DNA of 64,000 bases, from positions 1 through 64,000 of the forward strand of contig JAFXCT010000059.1 in NCBI GenBank assembly GCA_017521365.1. Reading direction: 5' to 3'. The position numbers and the translations under genes are program-made. Shown here piece after piece: positions 59,222-64,000 of the stretch. The DNA is from Clostridia bacterium (GTDB lineage: Bacteria; Bacillota; Clostridia; Oscillospirales; Acutalibacteraceae). The notes below the pieces were generated by a model. The model did no database searches and was not told where the DNA came from. It saw only the letters and a list, made by a program, of their open reading frames with translations. Position 1 is the first letter of the stretch. Every line of letters starts with the position of its first letter.

Positions 59222-61288
59222 TTACTTAACTGCCGAATACAGCACTATAACCGCCTTGGGTGTATCGTTTATTGTAAGGTCAAGTCCTTCGCTCATAAGC
59301 TGTTCACCCGTCATTTCGTAGACAGTTTCGGGCTTATCGTAATCATAAAGCGTATAAACGGTATCGCTGTCAAGGCCGTTGAGTTTTAAAGTGTATATAT
59401 TATTTCTGACATTCTCACGCTTATAGATAAGTGCCATACCTTCGCTTGCATCGGTATCAAACTGCATTGCATGGTATTTTGATGTATCCATACCGCCATA
59501 TGTAAGCGGATAGTAGTTGCCGACCATATACGGTCTTATGTCATAATACTCAAGGCGTTGTGAGCAGGAAATTATATTTGTACGGGTTGCGTACTCACCC
59601 TCGACATAGGCACAGGTACCGTTATAAGGATACCAGAAAGAAATGCCGTAGGTATGTGCCTGAGTAGCTTCTATTATATCGGGCTTTGAATTTCCTTCAC
59701 CGTCCATACAGTTGTAGTCAGTTCTCCACAGCGGTATACTTCTTCGGCTCATTTCAATATCAAGGCGTTTGCCGCCCGAGGCACACATATCAATTTTAAG
59801 CCCCGGAATTTCTTCCAGCAGAGTATCCAGAAAGCCGTAAAGATTTGTTACATAGTGGTTTTCTGTTATGCCTTTTCTGCCGTCTGCCCAAGCCTTATCC
59901 GCCTGCTCCCAAAGAGGCAGCGGAGTAAAATTACTGTCCATTCGCAGACACGTAACTCCATTGTAGCGTAAGGAGTCAAGCATCAGGTTTGTAATATATT
60001 CACAAGCATCTTCATTTGCGAAGTTGACTGCGTTTGCCTCATCATTATCTTCATTGATAAGAAGCCAGCCGTCGTGCTTTATGCAGTCATTATATACTGC
60101 CGTATCTTTGCAGCAGCGCTCAATTTCATACCATACAAGTAGCCCCATTCCACGCTCCTGAAGATGTCGGGATATTTCGCCCAGGCCGTTCGGGAAGCGT
60201 TCGGGGTCTGCGTACCAGTTGCCTACGCTGTCGCTCCAGTTGTTTCTCAACGGATACCAGCCTGCATCAACCCACGCATAATCGAGCGAAGGTGTCCATT
60301 CCTCGGGAATATTTTTAACATTCTGAATAACCTGCTCTTCAGTAACACCGGGAGACTCAACGGCAATACCGGTTGTTACAACCTGCTTTGTGCCTTCGGG
60401 ATAAACACAGTCTATCGTAAACTGTCTGAAAACATTAAAGCCTTTAATAGCGTTATCGGAATCATAGAAGGTCAGTGAAACAAGCGGCGAACGAACTTCC
60501 TCACCCGGCAGAAGATAACCTTTGAGGGTCTGCTGCTTTGCCTTCACCTTTGTGCCGTTAAGAGTCTGTGAGAGCGATGTGTACCACTGACCCGACCAGC
60601 CGACAGCCAAGACTGCTCCGCCGTCTTCGCCGTGAATATTGAAATAAGGCAGGAACGACTCGGTTCTGCCGCCGTTTGCTGTGAAAACCATAGGCAAAAG
60701 GCTGAGTCCCGATTTCATTGTTTCAAAATCGTCAGCCTCGGCAAATGAACCGTTGGTGCAATAAACATCCGCTTTTCTGCCCGTAGGAAGCTTTGAGTCT
60801 ATTGCATAAAAGCCCGTCAACTGAGGAGAATTGGCAGAGCCGTTATTTTTTATATAAACCGTCCAGTCACAGGATGCGTTATCTTCGTAAATTGTGGCCT
60901 CAACAGTTGCCGAAATATCGCTCTTTTTGTGTGAAACCGTGATATATGTAGTTTTACCGCCTGTGTAAACAGCCCCGACTTCGCTTTCTTCAGTAAAAGA
61001 AAAATCCCAATCGTTAATATTTTTTCTGAAATCCTTACCGCCTACCGAAAATGTGTAAGCAGGGGTTTTCACAGAGAGTACGTTTTCCTCAAACCAGGTA
61101 CGACAGAGCTGTTTTTCAGACTCGGTCACATCAAGCTCTTGCGCTTCAATTGAATCAAAAGTCAGGTCTGTGACAGATGTCAGACCGACTGCTGCACGGT
61201 CAACCCACACCTTAAAGTTAGAGTCCGGCACAGCAAAGGACGAAACAACAAACAAAAGTGCCTGAAGCAGACAAAGTACAGTTTTCAT
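59222..61288 (-). CDS. Secreted GH36-type alpha-galactosidase
   Basis: A 688-residue protein with a cleavable signal peptide (MKTVLCLLQALLFVVSSFA). The N-terminal super-sandwich runs to about residue 310, then the barrel: DYAWVDAGWYP, MGLLVWYEIER, VTCLRMDSN with the predicted nucleophile Asp451, and MCASGGKRLDIEMSRRSIPLWRTDY with the acid/base Asp524. The WYEIER and CxSGG blocks are GH36 hallmarks; the nucleophile strand (RMDSN instead of KWDMN) is divergent, so a related specificity is possible. It is the only clearly exported glycosidase in the window. GGAGG precedes ATG 61288. Confidence 0.85.
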   Translation of the reverse strand: MKTVLCLLQALLFVVSSFAVPDSNFKVWVDRAAVGLTSVTDLTFDSIEAQELDVTESEKQLCRTWFEENVLSVKTPAYTFSVGGKDFRKNINDWDFSFTEESEVGAVYTGGKTTYITVSHKKSDISATVEATIYEDNASCDWTVYIKNNGSANSPQLTGFYAIDSKLPTGRKADVYCTNGSFAEADDFETMKSGLSLLPMVFTANGGRTESFLPYFNIHGEDGGAVLAVGWSGQWYTSLSQTLNGTKVKAKQQTLKGYLLPGEEVRSPLVSLTFYDSDNAIKGFNVFRQFTIDCVYPEGTKQVVTTGIAVESPGVTEEQVIQNVKNIPEEWTPSLDYAWVDAGWYPLRNNWSDSVGNWYADPERFPNGLGEISRHLQERGMGLLVWYEIERCCKDTAVYNDCIKHDGWLLINEDNDEANAVNFANEDACEYITNLMLDSLRYNGVTCLRMDSNFTPLPLWEQADKAWADGRKGITENHYVTNLYGFLDTLLEEIPGLKIDMCASGGKRLDIEMSRRSIPLWRTDYNCMDGEGNSKPDIIEATQAHTYGISFWYPYNGTCAYVEGEYATRTNIISCSQRLEYYDIRPYMVGNYYPLTYGGMDTSKYHAMQFDTDASEGMALIYKRENVRNNIYTLKLNGLDSDTVYTLYDYDKPETVYEMTGEQLMSEGLDLTINDTPKAVIVLYSAVK

Positions 61289-61334
61289 AAGAATCCTCCG
61301 TTTTTTTCAAACAGTATAAACTAAAATTTACAAA

Positions 61335-61363
61335 ATTATAGCATTTTTCAAGTAATAACTCAA
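61335..61363 (-). promoter_or_regulatory. Promoter of the GH36 gene
   Basis: Minus strand TTGAGT (61363-61358), 17-base spacer, TATAAT (61340-61335). Confidence 0.7.
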
Positions 61364-61381
61364 GGAAATTAACAAAGGATA

Positions 61382-61411
61382 TTGAAATTTCTATATGTTT
61401 TCTGTTACAAT
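61382..61411 (+). promoter_or_regulatory. Promoter of the DUF2804 gene
   Basis: TTGAAA (61382-61387), 18-base spacer, TACAAT (61406-61411). It diverges from the GH36 promoter. Confidence 0.6.
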
Positions 61412-61453
61412 GTAATAAAATTAACTCACTTACAACAAAGGAGAGAATTTAAT

Positions 61454-62551
61454 ATGAGTGAAATCCCGAGAACCTATAAAAGCTTCAGAGAATGGAAAAA
61501 TAAATCCAAGCAGACAGAATACACCAAGAGCACTCCTCTCCTTGCCGCAGACGGCACTTTACAGGCTAAGGGCTGGGCAAGAAAAAATGTTTTTGATTAC
61601 GACCGCAACCTTGTAAAGGCACGCCTTATGAGCCGCAAGGAATGGGATTTCTATCAGGTTTCCGACGGCAAGTATATGGTGCAGATAAATTTTGCAAACA
61701 TCAACGTTGGCGGCTTCATTGCTGCAAAGCTGATTGACCTTGTAAACGGCAAGCTTATAATGGACGCCACTCAGCTTTACCTTGGCGGCAAAGACAAATA
61801 CGTTCCGCCTGCAAAGGGCGACGTTCCCAACCGCTTCGGCTACAAAATAGGCAAGGCTGAGTTTGACTTTGACACCAAGGAAACCACGAGGACGCTGTGG
61901 TTTAAGATGCTCAAGGGCGGCAAAACGGTTGAATGTAAGTTTACAATGGACATTATGCCCGGCCTTGAAAACATCACGACCGTACTCCCCTTCGAGGGCG
62001 ACAGCACAAAGTACTTTATGACCACCAAGCAAAACTGTATGCCCTGCGAAGGCAGCTTTAAGATTGACGGTGAAGAGTGGAAATTCAGCAAGGACGACTC
62101 ATTCTGTGCACTTGACTGGGGCCGTGTAAACACTCCGCACGAAATGGTTTGGTACTGGGGTAACGGCTCAAGCTACATAACCGATGAAAACGGTGAAAAG
62201 CACCTTTTCGGCTTTGAAATCACCTGGGCAATCGGCGACGAGAGCAACGCCACGGAAACCTGCCTTTTCTACGACGGCAAGGCACACAAATTCGGCGCTG
62301 TAGACGTTAAAATCTTCCCGAAGCCCGACAAATTTATGCAGGAGTGGCAGTTTGAGTCCGAGGACGGCAGGTTTAACCTTACAATGAAGCCGACCTTTGA
62401 CTTCCATTCGGATTTAAACCTCGGCGTAGCAAGAATGCACACGCATCAGGTGCACGGCAACTGGAGCGGTGACGTAACGCTTGACGACGGCACAAAGCTT
62501 GAAATCAAGGATATGTACGCTTTCTGCGAATACGTGGAAAACAAGTGGTAA
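61454..62551 (+). CDS. DUF2804 protein
   Basis: A 365-residue soluble protein of the DUF2804 family. The N-terminus carries LLAADGTLQAKGWARKNVFDYDR, the conserved opening, and the middle has KDDSFCALDWGRVNTPHEMVWYWGNGSS, the family's best conserved block. The C-terminal GVARMHTHQVHGNWSGDV is also typical. The lipocalin-like double-barrel fold is related to CrtC/AttH hydrolase-like proteins, but no reaction is established. Start ATG 61454 with AAAGGAG upstream; the ATG-like codon at 61382 is inside the promoter. The kinase gene follows after 22 bases. Confidence 0.85.
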   Translation: MSEIPRTYKSFREWKNKSKQTEYTKSTPLLAADGTLQAKGWARKNVFDYDRNLVKARLMSRKEWDFYQVSDGKYMVQINFANINVGGFIAAKLIDLVNGKLIMDATQLYLGGKDKYVPPAKGDVPNRFGYKIGKAEFDFDTKETTRTLWFKMLKGGKTVECKFTMDIMPGLENITTVLPFEGDSTKYFMTTKQNCMPCEGSFKIDGEEWKFSKDDSFCALDWGRVNTPHEMVWYWGNGSSYITDENGEKHLFGFEITWAIGDESNATETCLFYDGKAHKFGAVDVKIFPKPDKFMQEWQFESEDGRFNLTMKPTFDFHSDLNLGVARMHTHQVHGNWSGDVTLDDGTKLEIKDMYAFCEYVENKW

Positions 62552-62573
62552 AAATACCAAAAGGAGGCACTCT

Positions 62574-63155
62574 ATGCAGAACAGGATAATTACAATAGGC
62601 CGTGAATACGGCAGCGGCGGCAGAGAAATCGGCGAAAAGCTTGCCGAAAAGCTCGGCATTCCCTGCTATGACAAGGAAATCGTTGAGCAGGCTTCAATTG
62701 ACAGCGGCTTGCTTGAGGAAGATATTATCGAAAAGGGTGAGCATCTTTCCGCATTGAGCAAGCTTTCCTCTCACTTCACGCTTTACAACCTTTACAGCAA
62801 TATGACGAAGAACGACCTTATATGGCACGCACAGGTAAAGGCAATAAAGCAGCTTGCAGAAAAAGGCTCCTGCGTTATTGTCGGACGCTGTGCCGACTAT
62901 ATCCTGCGTGACAGAGAGAATGTTATTAACGTTTTCATCTTTTCGGATATGGATAAGCGCATTGAAAGAATTTCACAGCTTCATCCCGAGGTTTCACCTG
63001 AAAAGTTCATCCGGGATATAGACAAGAAGCGTGCCGATTATTATAAGCACTTCACCGAAATGGAGTGGGGTGAATCAAGGCACTACGACATCTGCCTTAA
63101 CAGCAGCGCTTTGGGAATAGACAAGTGCGTTGACTTGCTCTGCGACCTGTACTGA
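62574..63155 (+). CDS. Cytidylate kinase-like family protein
   Basis: A 193-residue P-loop NMP kinase-like protein (Cytidylate_kin2 type). The P-loop is GREYGSGGREIGEKLAEKLG (about residues 7-26), followed by CYDKEIVEQA and CVIVGRCADYIL with the Walker B-like strand, and IDKKRADYYKHFT as the lid Arg region. It is distinct from canonical Cmk, and its substrate may be a nucleoside monophosphate or another small molecule. AGGAGG lies eight bases before ATG 62574; longer in-frame starts overlap the DUF2804 gene and are rejected. Confidence 0.85.
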   Translation: MQNRIITIGREYGSGGREIGEKLAEKLGIPCYDKEIVEQASIDSGLLEEDIIEKGEHLSALSKLSSHFTLYNLYSNMTKNDLIWHAQVKAIKQLAEKGSCVIVGRCADYILRDRENVINVFIFSDMDKRIERISQLHPEVSPEKFIRDIDKKRADYYKHFTEMEWGESRHYDICLNSSALGIDKCVDLLCDLY

Positions 63156-63168
63156 TATTAATATATTA

Positions 63169-63207
63169 AGAGAGCTGTCTTATCAGTGTAAGACAGCTCT
63201 CTTTTTA
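63169..63207 (+). terminator. Bidirectional terminator
   Basis: A 14-bp perfect stem AGAGAGCTGTCTTA/TAAGACAGCTCTCT followed by TTTTAT; the convergent nucleoside hydrolase ends right beside it. Confidence 0.85.
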
Positions 63208-64000
63208 TGAATTCAATACAGATATTAGGTTATTTAAAAGTTCATCACGCTTTATGTTATAGACATAGCACATTGAAACATCCGTGTTTTCGCTTTCATA
63301 TCTGCAGTCATAGTCAGGCAAGGCCGTGCCGATAATTCTTGAATACATAAAGCGGTTATTGTCATTGAGAAGCCAGGCAACGGCAGTAACGTCCCAGATA
63401 ACTCTTGTCCAGGCTCTGCCGTGAGCATAGCTCTCCGCTTCCTTTATTGTATTTCGGGCAAGATAGTCTGACAGCGGATTTTTGGCGATAAACCAGTATT
63501 CGAGCTCCTGCTTTGACACGGAAAAGGCACTTACAACCCCCATACAAGGCAGCTGCACAAACGGCACGCCGCTGCCCATAACTACTCTTGCGGCAGCAAC
63601 ATCCTGCTTCATATTGAATTCTGCCGTGTCGTGGTAATGCCTGCCGTGACCGCCAAGCCATACTACAACCGTATTTTCCTTAACGGCAGGCTCAATCAGA
63701 ATAGCGGAAGCAACATTTGTGATTGCTCCTATTGCAACAACATAAAGCGGATTTTCGGGCGAATACCCTCTCGCCTTTTCCGCTAAATCAAGTGCGGCGG
63801 CAGAAACAACGGGCGTTTTTTCGTCGGGCAGATATCGGTCTGCGCCTTTGAAAACGGGCTTTTCTTCGCTTGCCAGCTTCAAAAGCATCAATATTTCGTC
63901 GTAGCTTTTTTCCATTCCGTCAGCAGGTCCGTTGGAATTATTGTTGTAAAACGGTGCGGCATACAGCGCAACAGTATTCAGCTTTTCCTTATTTTTAAGC
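63205..64000 (-). CDS. Inosine-uridine preferring nucleoside hydrolase, 3' part
   Basis: A partial gene running off the right edge; at least 264 codons are visible. The frame continues upstream of ATG 63915 with VALYAAPFYNNNSNGPADGMEKSY, a conserved nucleoside hydrolase block, so that ATG is internal. Other family pieces are VVAIGAITNVASAIL, FNMKQDVAAARVV with the substrate Asn, and VIWDVTAVAWLL with the Ca-binding Asp. The DxDxxxDD metal motif lies outside the window. The enzyme splits ribonucleosides into base and ribose, for salvage. Confidence 0.88.
   Translation of the reverse strand, partial: LKNKEKLNTVALYAAPFYNNNSNGPADGMEKSYDEILMLLKLASEEKPVFKGADRYLPDEKTPVVSAAALDLAEKARGYSPENPLYVVAIGAITNVASAILIEPAVKENTVVVWLGGHGRHYHDTAEFNMKQDVAAARVVMGSGVPFVQLPCMGVVSAFSVSKQELEYWFIAKNPLSDYLARNTIKEAESYAHGRAWTRVIWDVTAVAWLLNDNNRFMYSRIIGTALPDYDCRYESENTDVSMCYVYNIKRDELLNNLISVLNS

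Noticed and set aside
62481..62573. A longer N-terminus for the cytidylate kinase-like protein.
   Set aside because: It overlaps the end of the DUF2804 gene, is unlike the family, and the strong AGGAGG lies before ATG 62574.
1..64000. tRNA, rRNA, integrase or intact insertion-sequence genes.
   Set aside because: Looked for on both strands by eye and by protein motif; none was recognised, though a dedicated tRNA scan could not be run.

Overview
The window looks like chromosome from an anaerobic gut or rumen Clostridia member, most like Ruminococcaceae/Oscillospiraceae. This rests on strong AGGAGG-type ribosome sites, consensus TTGACA-17-TATAAT promoters, frequent TTG/GTG starts, a T-box leader, Firmicutes-type hisZ plus short hisG, a heterodimeric ABC exporter, a membrane pyrophosphatase and many glycoside hydrolases. 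No rRNA, tRNA, CRISPR array, prophage or intact transposase was seen. The taxonomic assignment is inference.

Layout. 1-5.4 kb: the 3' end of rarA, an SGNH hydrolase, a GNAT acetyltransferase, a CoA-acyltransferase-like protein, an ECF sigma factor with its probable membrane anti-sigma partner, and an endonuclease/exonuclease/phosphatase protein. 5.5-13.2 kb: a GH35 beta-galactosidase, a coiled-coil/beta-helix protein, a hairpin-rich MITE-like element, a second GNAT, a lipase fragment between inverted repeats, a sugar isomerase-like TIM barrel, an M28 peptidase and more repeats. 13.2-20.2 kb (minus): an APH-like kinase, GH78 alpha-L-rhamnosidase, mutarotase-like protein, class II aldolase and a clan GH-A-like hydrolase, reading as a rhamnoside-utilisation locus. 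20.3-26.3 kb (plus): recA-recX-rimO-pgsA, then a cysteine T-box with cysE-cysS. 26.5-29.8 kb: a membrane protein, and a DUF2975/XRE/DUF4153 operon. 29.9-41.9 kb (minus): one tightly packed run metF-metH-sialidase-like-hisZGDCBHAF-hisIE. 42.2-45.8 kb: heterodimeric ABC exporter. 45.9-52.9 kb (minus): membrane pyrophosphatase, GH29 fucosidase, alanine racemase, FemX-like aminoacyltransferase, alkaline phosphatase. 53-55.7 kb (plus): metG-tatD. 55.8-64 kb: a GH-D-like hydrolase, a seven-helix membrane protein with CREST-type residues, a secreted GH36, a DUF2804 protein, a cytidylate-kinase-like protein and the 3' part of a nucleoside hydrolase.

How it works together. The glycosidases (GH35, GH78, GH29, GH36, GH-D-like, GH-A-like, sialidase-like) would trim galactose, rhamnose, fucose and possibly sialic acid from plant or host glycans. 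Only the GH36 has an obvious signal peptide, so most act inside the cell on imported oligosaccharides. The remainder is housekeeping: DNA repair, Met, His and Cys supply, phospholipid and peptidoglycan synthesis, and sodium/proton pumping.

Points that stand out: an in-frame TAG splits rimO; a one-base frameshift splits hppA; two repeat copies near 13.1 kb share a two-hairpin architecture with different stem sequences; a 404-bp element near 9 kb carries an array of tiny hairpins separated by GTGAAGTT/AACTTCAC linkers; a lipase fragment is bounded by REP-like inverted repeats; and a sialidase-like gene sits translationally coupled inside a Met/His run.
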